Shown here piece after piece: positions 36,416 to 49,350 of a DNA stretch of 64,000 bases. The notes under the pieces were generated by a model. It was not told the origin of the DNA, did not search any database, and saw only the letters and a list, made by a program, of their open reading frames with translations. The position numbers and the translations under genes were made by a program. Within the stretch, counting starts at the first letter, position 1, and each line of letters starts with the position of its first letter. The stretch spans positions 13,486,920 to 13,550,919 of the forward strand of contig CM051015.1 of assembly GCA_027704905.1 (NCBI GenBank), written 5' to 3'. Source of the DNA: Muraenolepis orangiensis. Lineage: Eukaryota; Chordata; Actinopteri; Gadiformes; Muraenolepididae.

Positions 36416-36655
36416 ATTTTATTTGTGGGGCGCCTTTCAAGACACCCAAGGACACCTTACAGAGCATATATGCTACAATAACATTTAAATTATAAAAATA
36501 TAAAAAAGTAAAAACTGGACTTCACAAAGTGTCCGCAGGGTTTAAAACAAGACAAACAACAGGAAGTAAAATGAAGAAAGGAAGAAAGATGGTACAGTTT
36601 ATAAGGGATATGCCAGTTTAAACAGATGGGTTTTTAGTTGGGTTTTGTGACAGAG
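36385..36655 (-). mobile_element. L2-type LINE 3' end with AAT tail
   Basis: On the plus strand an AAT array (36385-36412), abutting the pogo element, is followed by TTTGTGGGGCGCCTTTCAAG, the complement of an L2-type 3' stem-loop region. Further in, the minus strand encodes KTQLKTHLFKLAYPL and a stop (about 36647-36600), homologous to the LKTHLFRIAFH end of LINE B. This is a 5'-truncated copy on the minus strand. Confidence 0.8.
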
Positions 36656-37619
36656 AAATGACAGAGAAAAAGCATGTGATTTTTAGTTTCTCCGCCAGGT
36701 CATCCTTCATAGCCTGGCCTTCGCCCTGGACAAAGGTCCGGCAGGCGTGGGGGGCCTTGTAAGTGTTGCCAAGGTTCAGAACATTTCAAAGTCCACACCA
36801 AGTCCACTGGGTTTGGAAACAAAGCTGCGTCTTTTCTTCACACAAAGTAAGCTATATGAAATAGCGTTCACACCTTTTCTCTGGCATTCTCTGGCATATT
36901 TTGTGGCACACAAGCCGTGTGTGTGCTGCTTAGGTTTTCTTTTGCAGGAAAAAAACCTTCCCAGTCAGAAGGAGATGTTCTGCTGTGTTCTTGGGAGAGT
37001 TCTTGTGCATATTTTGCCACCGCCCACGCCAACTTAAAGGTTGTTCACTTTTTCAGCGTGCAGAGTGCATCCCATAGCCTTTATTCAGAGGGGACATCTC
37101 CACACCACTCCTGTTTCTCAGGGTTTTTGCCTAAAGTTGTGCAAAACATTTCCTTTTTTTAGTAAAGTATACCAAGATAATCCATATCAATGCATAATAG
37201 AGACTGAAGGATGGGCTGTGTGTGTGTGTGTGGGGGGGGGGGGGGCTGCAAAATAATGTGTTGGGTGAACAACATGTTCATGCCTGACGGTGGCTTTAAT
37301 CACTCAGTTCACACTCAAGAGTCCACAGTCCACTTATTACTTTAGAGTGACCATATTTAGCAGTTTTCAGAACACTCCGCCCCCACCCCCCTAGAATTAT
37401 ATGTGCAAAGGTCAGCTTTTTAAGCAACGTAATTGGATTTATTTTTATCTCTCTGGGTTGTAGGCGATCTTACCTAAGCTGGCTTACGCTAGCGTTGGCC
37501 AGAGGCACGCTTTCCCTCCGTCTCTCATTTTGTTATTGATTCATCTGTCGTTTGAATTCCGAGCGGAGACAACAACCCCAGACATGCTGTGGAGCCCGCA
37601 AACTTTTGTAAAACGTTCT

Positions 37620-37622
<3 letters not shown>
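36656..37622. other. Noncoding interval
   Basis: Unique-looking, with a GT run ending in a G run at 37218-37244. Overlapping short frames have no domains. Confidence 0.5.

Positions 37623-37714
<92 letters not shown>
37623..37714. repeat. (GT)n microsatellite, about 46 units
   Basis: An uninterrupted GT run of 92 bp. Confidence 0.98.
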
Positions 37715-37715
<1 letters not shown>

Positions 37716-37960
37716 TAGACACAATCTGAAACTCATGCTGCCTCTCCTTTAAATGGGCGCCCTGCAATACAATTCACAAGGTCAGAAGGCTGTGGTTATT
37801 CCTTGTCTTTTCTACATGGCCGACATCCTTTAGACAAAATACAATTGTAGGTTCATCCTTAGTTTGTAGTTGTCACATGTAACAAATGAATGATACACTT
37901 CTTTATTGTTCTTTATTATTGATTATATTGTTTATATTATTAATGTGATTGTTGTTGTTC

Positions 37961-38034
37961 AATTGGGGAGTGCATGGGGAGTGAGTATTCCATTGTATTG
38001 GTTACACATGGCAAAAATACAGAATCTTGATTGA
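37961..38034 (+). mobile_element. TTGAATC-tailed repeat, copy 3 (3' end only)
   Basis: TGGGGAGTGAGTATTCCATT, then TGTATTGGTTACACATGGCA and AGAATCTTGATTGA. This is the last 75 bp of the family, with a tail reduced to about one and a half units. Confidence 0.7.
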
Positions 38035-38189
38035 AAAGTAATACATTTACAGATTCAGATGTTGTCAGTTATTGCTTAGATAGGGCTGCAGTATTCGCCA
38101 ACACTGCCAGCCCAATGGGTGAATACACAGACAGATAGCCACTCACCCTGAAAGGTGAGCAAAAGATTCACACTGATAACCTGATCTAT

Positions 38190-38249
38190 CATATATATAT
38201 GTATATATATGAATATATGTATATATATATGTATATATATATGAATGAA

Positions 38250-38284
<35 letters not shown>
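38190..38284. repeat. (AT)n with TATG interruptions
   Basis: TA-rich array with ATATATGTATAT and GAATATATG interruptions, then a TATGTATG stretch to about 38322. Confidence 0.92.
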
Positions 38285-38291
<7 letters not shown>

Positions 38292-40887
38292 GGTGTTTAT
38301 ATGTATGTCTGTATGTGTATATAGAAGCCACCTCTGAACTGCAGCTAGATTTGTATTTACTGTATATACCGGTACAGCTACATTTCAGAGGGAGGCTTGT
38401 TCCAGAACCCATTCCACCACGAGCACAATCAGAGCGGTGATGTCGCAGAGACCTACACCAAAGGGAATTACCCATGCCTTGTAAACAGGAAACACAACAG
38501 TCATCTTCACAGGTCGTTATTTTCCGTTTTCCCATTTTCCGTCTTTGACATCGCTATCGGCTAATCGTCTTGCCACCCTCAGTTCTTCCCCGTGTTAAAA
38601 ATGAACAAAGTGTCGGTGGAGGAGTCACGCGGCAGTCACATGCTTTTGTCCAGCGCTCTCTACCTCTCGGCAGTTGAAGCAGGAAGACATTATGCATTAT
38701 TTTGATGGGCTGGCGGGCAGAGCGCTTGGCTGTCCCCCATCCTCCGCAATCTCTGTGTTCTCTGGCTTTGTTGCACGCAGCTCCAAGGAGCAGCCGACGC
38801 AGCTTTTAAACAGCCTGCCGGGTCACTTTGAAGTGTCTCACTGTCTCGCTAGTGCGTTGTTGGGTATCTTGGAAAAGGGAACATTACAGGGAGGGAAATG
38901 ACAATGCTACAGGTGTCGAATACAGGGGAGATATAATGCCTAGGACACGTTACAAACACAAATGGAAACAAACAAACACACAAAAGGTACAATTTAAGCG
39001 GTATGTAAACATTTCAATTGTGTTCAAACGGTTGATTCTTCCTTGTTCTCCTTTTTTGACACACATGAATGCAACCAAGCTCTTCTCAAGTAGGCCAATT
39101 GGACCGACAAAGGCATCTGAATACCAGAGCCTTTCATCACATTAGGTTCGTTCATTCAAACCCAAATGACAGTTTATTAGTTTAAAACAGTAAAGTCATT
39201 TGGGAGGAATATAAGTGTTTATCTCTACTGTTGGCAAATTCTGAGTGATCAGTGATTGATCATATCTAGATCTCCCTCTTAAGAGCTTCTGTATAGAAAT
39301 CATCTGCTGATAGTCTGAGCACTAAGTACTCTAAGTAGTGTTCTTGTCGGCTGGCCTTTCTTGGTGTATTTATCAGCATTAAATAGTAGTTGTTTGGCTG
39401 TATTAAGGTTTGTTAGTCGACTGACATGGGCTAGGTATCTCGCCTGTATTATATCTGTAAAATCTGTTATTGAGATAGTCTTGCAAATGCGAAGGCAAAG
39501 TCAACATCAAACTCAACATCCTCGTCACTATGTGAATGTGATGTTGGAACCATATCACATTGTTTGATAATTTACTTTATAATATACGTAGTCAAGGCAA
39601 ACAAATGTATGCTCAGGTGCAAAAGCTGTTCAGTCATTCAGGTAATGAGGATTGTCTGGCTCAGGAGAAAGCAATATCCAAACAGCGAGGACTCTCCCTT
39701 ACAGCAAAGCAAATGCACGTAAACAAAGAAAATGTCATGAAAAATCGTATTGTACTCATCCAAATCTAATAAAAACCATTAAAAATAAAAGAAGTCTCCA
39801 AGCCAGTGAATAATTCAGGGGGACACTTATATGAACACTTTACAATCTCTACCCAGAGGGACGTTGAGAGAAAACAAATTGTCAGTGAAACGGTCTTCTG
39901 TGTCTTAACCCCTCCGTGTCAGCCCCTAAACAAGTTATGCTTCACACCACCGGTGCCTCTGAAGTCCTCCAACGCCAAACCCAATGCCACAGTATGAGCA
40001 TGAGATGAGAAGGAAAATGTGTGTTTTAAGCTCTGTTAGGCACAGAATCACTTTGAAGAAAAAGATAAAAGCACCCAGGGATGAATGGTGCTTTACATTC
40101 GGGTGCTGAGCATAAAGAACACATACGTAGAATTGTCCTGCAGGCGTTCTTAACCAGATACATTTAAATATTATGAATTAAGCCTACACATTACTACATT
40201 GCACTGTTCGCACACTGATAAGACAATAGGAGGTCATGAGTTTGCTGGGCTCTCACTTATACATTAATAAAATGTTTTTGTGTTCTTAGCATGAATAATT
40301 GTGATTTTCAGACCCAATTACATCTCCATAACAAGCATCCATTTGCTTCAGTGCTGCCACAGCACTCAGACTAATGTAAATCTCTTGTCTCAGTCCAGAG
40401 TCTCAGTTCAACCCTTGTGCTTTTGTGACCATCTTCCCACAATACTAATTAGCAGCATACGTACCTAATTAGCATTCCACTTGCTTTAGAGATAAGACCT
40501 TTTAAATGAGCAGGCTACGCTATTACAGTAATGACTGTATTTACAGCTACTGAGAAGTCTGATGCAGTAGTCTTTTTGCTATCTTCCTCTGCTACACAAT
40601 GCGTTTTAGTGCTGAATGCTCGGCTAATGTAGTTCACAAGCTGCTGTCACAAGCTGCTGTACAGACCCTGAGCAAAACAGTTATTTTTTCCCGCCCATTG
40701 ATGTGCTCGGGCCTTGCAGTGGTCCTACCACCTACAAGATAAAATGACTTCCACTATTAGTGCAATGTATTAGTCCATTAGGCTATTATTTAGTGTTGTC
40801 TTGAAGTAGATAGGTTAGGCGTTTATGCATCTCAGTTTGTCCTGAAGCAAGTTACTTTTTATTTTATACATTTTTGCAACACGAATG
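38285..40887. other. Long noncoding, mostly unique interval
   Basis: Moderately GC-rich at 38550-38900, AT-rich after. Homeodomain-like TAATTA/ATTAG words are dense at 40290-40510, which could mark a conserved noncoding element, but sequence alone does not show it. No exon is supported. Confidence 0.5.
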
Positions 40888-41095
40888 TTGCTGATCTGCT
40901 GTGTGCACATCCAGTAGATGATGTGAGCGTTGACAGCGCCCATCCAGTAAAGACATCTGATAGGCCGACAGATCACATGTGCGTGCATCGTATACATGGG
41001 GAATGGGGAGGAAGCATTCCATTGTACTTGTGTGCATACGGCAAATCTTGAATCTTGAATCTTGATGTCACGTGCAGAGCTGGTTTGGAAATGGG
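40888..41095. repeat. Local duplication, copy 1 (carries a TTGAATC element)
   Basis: Shares TGATCTGCTGTGT, CATCCAGTAAAGACATCTGA, CAGATCACATG and CAGAGCTGGTT with 41926-42060 in the same order. A TTGAATC-type element (40998-41065) lies between CAGATCACATG and the GTCACGTGCAGAGCTGG side. Confidence 0.7.
40998..41065 (+). mobile_element. TTGAATC-tailed repeat, copy 4 (3' end only)
   Basis: GGGGAATGGGGAGGAAGCAT, TTGTACTTGTGTGCATACGG and three TCTTGAA tail units. This copy is strongly 5'-truncated. Confidence 0.78.
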
Positions 41096-41925
41096 TTACG
41101 TATATAATGTATGACACCTAAACAAATGTGAAGCTGCAGGGAACATACATTAAATAGTGCAATTGGTAGCTCATGAATACACCTCACACTACAACTTAAA
41201 GACCGTGAGGGTGAGGCTTCTGAACCCGACAAGGCATTCCCATTACATGGATGTCCGCAAGTGTGGTCTGGACCTGACATCGAGAGAGGAGGAAGTGTGG
41301 GCTCATAAGTTCAGCTCCTTCTCACAAGAATCGCAGCCAATTTAGTCCCACGTCAGTCTGTATATCAATATATTGGCACGTACCTAATCATGTACTTTGA
41401 GTATGTACACTGTATGCCGAAAGGAACCTAATGAATCACATCATTTGAGTGTATCCCGGGGCTATAGCTGTCATTTCTATGGGGGAAATGGGACCCATCT
41501 CTAGCCGATAATATAAGGTACACAGACGCATAAAAGCATCCCATTTATGTCAACAAGGTTTCCAGGCATTAGCGGATGCTGTTTTGAAAGCTCACACTCT
41601 GATTATATTCAGGCATCATGCAGACAGTGATATACACGCCTGGTGCTCAACAGGAGGATTTAGTTGGCTTATTTCTCTCTCTGTCTCTCTTTCTCTCCTT
41701 ATAAATAGAAGGGTCCCCGCAGGTCATGTATCAACTCTGTGTATATATATATATGCACAGTATATAGATGACTTGTCGGGACCCTTCTTCAGTCTCTCAT
41801 TTCCTTGGAGGGGAGGGGAGGGCAGGTTTTAATCATCCTTAAAACAAAGATCTGATTTCTTGCATGCAATATGCAAAAACAAAAGCCACAATATGAGGCC
41901 ACCTGTCAAAATGTACTGACTGATC
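41096..41925. other. Noncoding spacer between duplicated blocks
   Basis: Unique-looking, with a TCTCTCTGTCTCTC run near 41673-41698 and a short TA run near 41740. Nothing else is recognised. Confidence 0.5.
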
Positions 41926-42070
41926 TGCTGTGTTCTCATACCTTATGTGAGTGTTAACACATCGCAAGCTGTTCACACTTCTTCATCCGGTAAAGACATC
42001 TGATGCAGATCACATGTTCATGAAATGTGACAATGGGGTCATAAACAGAGCTGGTTAGCAAATGTGTTTA
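41926..42070. repeat. Local duplication, copy 2 (no TTGAATC element)
   Basis: Diverged partner of 40888-41095, about 1.03 kb downstream in the same orientation. Where copy 1 has the TTGAATC element, this one reads CAGATCACATGTTCATGAAA and continues to CAGAGCTGGTTAGCAAATG. Confidence 0.65.
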
Positions 42071-42387
42071 GTGATGATTTCATCACGTCTTTGATCAACC
42101 TGCTGTGAATTTGACTCATTGTCAAGCAGAATGCAAGCTGCACATCCATAAATTATAGAAGTAAACAAGCTTTGGAAGAAAACTGAAATGTGATGTAAAT
42201 GTTGCCTTGAAGTCTTCAGCATTTTGGTATTTGTGATCCCCGTGGAAATCTTTTCAAAACATTTTAAATTCAGTTCAAAACGCAGTATCTCTCGGAGCTC
42301 AGTCATAATGCAGTACTGACCTATCAACAAAGACATGGGCTTAACGTATCTGCTCCAATTCCAGAATAATCTATCAAGCCCTGCCAT

Positions 42388-44018
<1,631 letters not shown>

Positions 44019-45616
44019 TTAAAGGGATAGTTCATTCATTGACACTCATTTGAAAAATGCACATAGGGCGATAAAACAGTAACTTCTAAATATACCCTGA
44101 GTTTTTCACAAGCACCCGCTGCTATTTTCTATTTAATAAAATGTTTTTGTTGTAAAAAATGTGTGGGAGTTGCCATTTTGTCTGTCACGTGACCAAATCC
44201 AGCAGATGTGATGTAAAATGTGCTCAATCACACTGCAGTCGTCATTCACTATTGTTCGGCATGTGCATTGTGCGTTGATTTTGATCGTTCAATATCGACA
44301 CAATGCCGTATTGTATCGCAAAATACTGCAAGGTATCAGACTAAAGGAATCTGGACCATGCACACTTCTTCAAAGTGCTGACTCAGCGATTGAGGCTTCA
44401 TTTACGAAGGCAGTGGTTGGCGAAGTGTTGTCATCCTCCTGGGACGGACAAGCTCGGGGGTGCAGCCGTCATTTTCTGAAAGAAGACTTTCAGAACTATT
44501 GTCAGTTCAAGAGTGGCTTCGCTCATTGACTGTTGTTGAAGCCTGATGCTGTGCCGAGCATTTGTGCCCAGCCCGACGGTGACGCACGCACTCCTACAGA
44601 GCAAGTCCTAAGCAGCAGTGCCAAGAGAGCAAAGACAAGTGAGTCAAGAAGCAGAAAACAAGTGAGTCAAAAACAGGCGTTTTGTAGTTGTAGTTGTAGT
44701 AGGTGTTGTGTTGTGTTCAAAACGATATTCTAAATAAGTTGTCTGTATCCCGTGCGCCCATAGGGCTGTGTGCACTACAGGAGCCAGATTACATTTGACG
44801 CAGAAGCGGTAACTATATTATATAACTATATGGTCAAATAAACTATGGTTTATTTTATTTGCCTCTACATAGGCCCTACCCCATGGCTTCGGTATTCATT
44901 GTACAATTATTGGGTTTTTCAGCTCCTTCAAGAAATGATGTCGCAAGAGTCTGGTCCTAGGCAGGAAAATGAGGATATGGGTACGGCCTGGCGACACCTT
45001 TACACCTTCTCACTTGCATTTTCAAGGGCCATCGAGAGTTCATCAGACGCCGCCGGAACCGCAACGCTTTCCAAGGCTCGGGCCCCTATTTAGGGGGGGG
45101 AACCCATTCCAGGGCGCCCTGCCCTTCACAAAGAAAAGAGAACTCTTCCTGGGGCTCCCGCCGGCTTCTCCGGGGTCGTTTGCGTTACCGCACTGGACTC
45201 TCCAGGTTCGGGGATCTGAACCTGACTCCCTTTCGATCTAGTTTTAATTGTGATGTGTGATGTGTAGTGACAGTTTATACGAATGTAAGTTGGTTGGTTC
45301 AAACCTATACGGTTGAACCCCTCTTTCTGCAATCAAGCCAATAGTTTCTTCCTCACTGGATGAATCACCTCGATAACTCGCCATTTAGCAGGTGTACAAT
45401 GGAGCACATATGACGTCAACGGCTTCATAGCGATCTCATGACAAAAAAAATGGTGGCGTCCAGTGCAATTACGATAAATGTTTCAATAAAAATCGATTCA
45501 AAATACTAGATGAAGTCGGAAATCGACCATATTTTCAGAATATGTAGAAAAAATAATTATCTACACATACATAATGGTTTTATTCCCCTAGCTTATTAGT
45601 GAACTATGCCTTTTAA
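44019..45616 (+). mobile_element. TTAA-flanked THAP-encoding element (Kolobok-like), 1.6 kb
   Basis: The left end is TTAAAGGGATAGTTCATT (44019 on). The right end read inward is TTAAAAGGCATAGTTCACT (45616 back). They form a terminal inverted repeat of about 17-19 bp with TTAA at each edge. The interior encodes a decayed THAP domain. Kolobok transposases are known to combine TTAA target duplications with a THAP domain, so that superfamily is the best fit; piggyBac also uses TTAA but lacks THAP. No catalytic domain is recognisable in the remaining kilobase, so this is probably a deleted derivative. Confidence 0.65.
44303..44562 (+). pseudogene. THAP zinc-finger domain (frameshifted)
   Basis: A THAP-type start, MPYCIAKYC (44303-44329), supplies the first two cysteines. 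LRRQWLAKC fits the central part in the same frame after a stop. CSRHFLKEDF (44461-44490) supplies the second Cys and His in another frame. LLLKPDAVPSI (44530-44562) matches the closing LKPDAVPS-type motif. At least one frameshift and a stop interrupt it. THAP domains bind DNA, in transposases the element ends. Confidence 0.72.
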
Positions 45617-45685
45617 ACATATCACGAGACACCGTTCCGGTTGCGTTGGTGGGCGGAGTCCATCCTAACACGTAATGTGGTTATA

Positions 45686-45931
45686 TACAAGATACAAGAT
45701 ACAGATACAGATACAGATTGGCCATTTGTAACGTACATAGGAATGCCTACTCCCCATTCCCTCCCGCAGTGTACATACAAAACAACACCATACAAATATA
45801 AATAATATATACAATAAAAATAAACAAAAAAGCAAAGTGACTTAAATGATATGTGATGAATTTTTTGTTTTATTTTACAAAAATCTTTAAAAGCATTTAA
45901 AGTGCCAGTAGTGCAGCAGCATCATGAATAC
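45686..45931 (-). mobile_element. TTGAATC-tailed repeat, copy 5, longest minus-strand copy
   Basis: On the plus strand the tail appears as GATACAAGATACAGATACAG, then CTCCCCATTCCCTCCCGCAG (core), and at the other end AAAGTGCCAGTAGTGCAGCA followed by GCATCATGAATAC. This matches the 5' block of copy 1 (CATGATGCAGCTGCACTACT). The unit is therefore about 245-265 bp long. Confidence 0.8.
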
Positions 45932-48900
45932 AGTGCAGTACAGTGCAGTAACTGTGATAAGTCCAGAAAGTCCAGCAAAGTATGTATGTAATGTTAATGA
46001 CAATGTTATGAAAGTGAAAGTGGCAGCACTCCTAGCATATATTAATACTTTTTTTTCACTGTACTGCTGTACATATGTCTGTGTTTATAGGTGTATGTGT
46101 ATACTGCAAGCACATTCCCAATCATTCTCTAGCAGTGTCCGATTTAGCGGGAGTTAGAGCTAAGACTTCAGCAAAGGAAGGAGGAAAGAGTTTGTCAATA
46201 ACGGTCGATCTCATAAAAAGTTAATTCATTTCATGGATTGTAATAAAATGAAAGTGTTCTCCCCTATTTTAGCACCATTTCAAGTGAGTCCAAAAGTGCT
46301 GTGTTTTGGTTGTGTTTGTTTTGTGCTTAGCAAAGTGGCCCAAGACTTGAAAATTAGATGTCTTATTTTATATCAAAATATATTTAAGGGCTTTTTTATG
46401 TCATACTCTGATCATGGTACCATCATCCAACATTCAACAAGATCCATTATTGATTAAGGAAAAAAGTGCCTCAGAACTCCTTATAAGGACAAAGACAACT
46501 ATCTGACACCTAAAAGGTTTGAGGTCTTTGGGTTGCACTTAACGTGCTAAGCACTCTCTTGGTATTCTGCAGTCCATGAAATATTAACTTCTTCTCTTCC
46601 ATCTCTTTGGACCTGCAGACCTATCAAAGTGCATCGTTATATCTTTGTTTCCTTGCCCCTTGTGTGTGTTATTATTAGATGTGGGGTGCACCAGAAGAAC
46701 CATGACCAAACGGAATAGTCTACAAATTCTCCCTTTTATAGGTTTTGTTTAGGACAAGGGTTGATGACTTCTCACAAATCAGTGAATTCTTAATTTTTTA
46801 TAAAAAATAAATTTATATAAGGTATAAAGCTTTGTCAAAATGAAGTCTTAGCAATGCTCTAATTGATTAATCCTTTGCCAATGACAAAACAAATATCCAT
46901 GTAAGTGCATGCACTTACTAAGTTTTCCAGGGAAGACAATGATGTCAGACTTGTTTATGGAGTCTGAAAACCATTACTTAACCATTGCTTAAATTTAGCC
47001 ACAACTACAACTAGCTTTATACATGCCAACCTCTTGGTTCCAACATTCTGCAGGCTGAGTAGCCTGATCATGGCTACTACTACATAACAAATAGGCTCAC
47101 TGTGTCTGATTTGGCCATGTTCCTTCTATTCCCATCTACTGTGGCTACATTGCCTTGGACGATATCCGCAAGAAGTTGTAGCTCATACAACATTACTGCA
47201 ATTGCCAGAAGCCATCTGCGGTGTGTATAATGAATGAGGAAATGGGTCATTGTCTATCTTGCAAAGACGTGACTGTGAGTTTGTCCATTCAAATGTTCTG
47301 CATCGGCCCTCTTTTTTCTATTTCCATCACAAGGTTAGTTAGTTAGTTAGTTGTTAGTCCTGTGTGGATAGGGGTGTCGCCACCCATACCAAGAGACTAT
47401 AGTTATTGATCAGCCCGGATGTATGGCGGTGTGTATGGCAGTGTCGGGCACCAACTCATCACAATTGTAAAATATCACAAACAAGGATAGGATTCGGACA
47501 GAGATTTTTTACCGACACGTGAATGTGATTGGCTGGTCAATAATCTTGATGCCAAGGGTTTAACTTGAGGAATTTCTGTTTCTATTTACTTGTGTGAGTA
47601 TTACCTCAATGGGAGGTCATTCTTTTCACTGCGCATGGAGATATACCACATATTTAAGTTATACAGAACAGTAGTGACTAGGGAAAACATTATGTTCAGA
47701 AGCTTTTAGAATTAGTCAATTTCTAAAAGAGCAGCAAGCAGATGTATACATTTCAATACACTGTATTTAATGGTACCCTTTTTTCTACGCTGAACTGAAG
47801 TCATCCCAGGCTTACTGCTTAAGTGCAATCATGTGAATGCTTCCCACCTAGGGACCTAGGGAATGGCTTTGACTGGACATAAGTGCAAACTCCTCAGTGT
47901 TAAGTCCTTTTTGGTGTCAACAGTACCTCATATCTCATGGTTTCATTGACACCAGCACATATGGAGTTGGAGTCTTCCAGTGCTGAAGATCCCTGTAGGT
48001 TTCCCTAGCTTATCGTTCACCATTACATTATAGTGCGAAGACGTAGTGGATTTGGTTGGCCGGATGAAAATTGCGGGTTCCCCGTTCATTCTCATTTGAG
48101 AAAAATGTTGTTGATAGTTCACATTCTGTCCACGCTGGCCTCTCCCTGACCCCAGAGAAATTAATAAAAAAGTGCTAGTTTCAGTGTCAGGGATGGAATA
48201 GGGGATGAACGGGGCTCGGGGATATTGTTGTGGACGTGTACTGCGTCTATATTCTCTATAGGAGGTCTATAAAAGGGTTTGGCTGACATGTCTCCTGGGG
48301 GGGGGGGTTCAAGCTGTGGTTCGGTATGGAGGAAGGAGGTAGTGTTCTGTTGTCTACAAAAAGGCATTGTTGGTACATTTGGATGTCATACCAATGAACT
48401 TAATGGTTTGTCTTAATTGATTGTCTTAATTGTTTAGCGTGTGTGTTTATTCTTTGTTGCAGCCCACTGTTTGCTCTCCTCGCCTGGCAGATTATTCCCA
48501 AAAAACACCATTGATTTAACGGAGAGAGCTCATTAGTTTTTGGTCTTAATGTCTTCAAATGGACCCTGGGGACAGTTGCTGAGCATTATATGCTGCAGAA
48601 GAGACCAATTAGAGGGGATTTGTGGGCCTCTGGTGAGGAACAATGCCTTTTAGCCTGCTCAGTGGATGGGATATAAAACCAAAGAGTCAATCAAATTAAA
48701 TCGATTTGAATATGTAAAAAGAAGTCCATTTCAACACTATGCTCCAGAAATCATTTATCACAGACGGTAATGCAGATGCAAAAGAAGAATTAGAAGTAAA
48801 GTAGTCACGTAGTTCACAGAGAAAAAAAAAGAACAATCCCTGGTTACCCCCAATGGTTTTTGTATTGTCTTCCCTCTGGGAGCATGTCTACTGAAGGGCG

Positions 48901-49310
48901 TGTTAGCCTGATCTAAGTGGCTGCGATGGTCCAAGATGCAGCCATAGATATCATATGGTCCATGGTTTAAACGTGCCCTCTCCCTCTCTCCCTAATCTGC
49001 AGAGGCTGATTGGTTCTCCTTTGTAGTGCAGAAAAGGTCCCGTACATGCTTTCACTTGGTCTCTCGTTGATCAATAATGTTATTTATTAGTCGGAGCAAT
49101 CCATTAGCCATTGTGGCTTTGACAGAAGCCCGTGGCAAATGGGAAGAGATGCAGGGGTTTTGATTCAGCTCTGATGAGATGCTGCTGGCCATCGGCCAAA
49201 CGGACATTATAATCAGCACGTCAATACAGGAAAAAAGAGGTACCCCAAAGAGTCAATCATATTTTGATATACCTCTTTTTATATCCTATTCTATCCTACG
49301 ACAGTCATAC

Positions 49311-49312
<2 letters not shown>
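45932..49312. other. Long noncoding, mostly unique interval
   Basis: There is a TTAG tandem near 47334-47357 and a G run at 48297-48307. The stretch at 48440-49210 is non-repetitive and keeps AT-rich homeodomain-like words in mixed-complexity DNA; it is a possible conserved noncoding element, unproven. No exon is supported. Confidence 0.5.

Positions 49313-49349
<37 letters not shown>
49313..49349. repeat. (TA)n microsatellite
   Basis: About 18 TA units. An AAAT run at 49634-49655 lies 0.3 kb further on. Confidence 0.93.
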
Positions 49350-49350
<1 letters not shown>

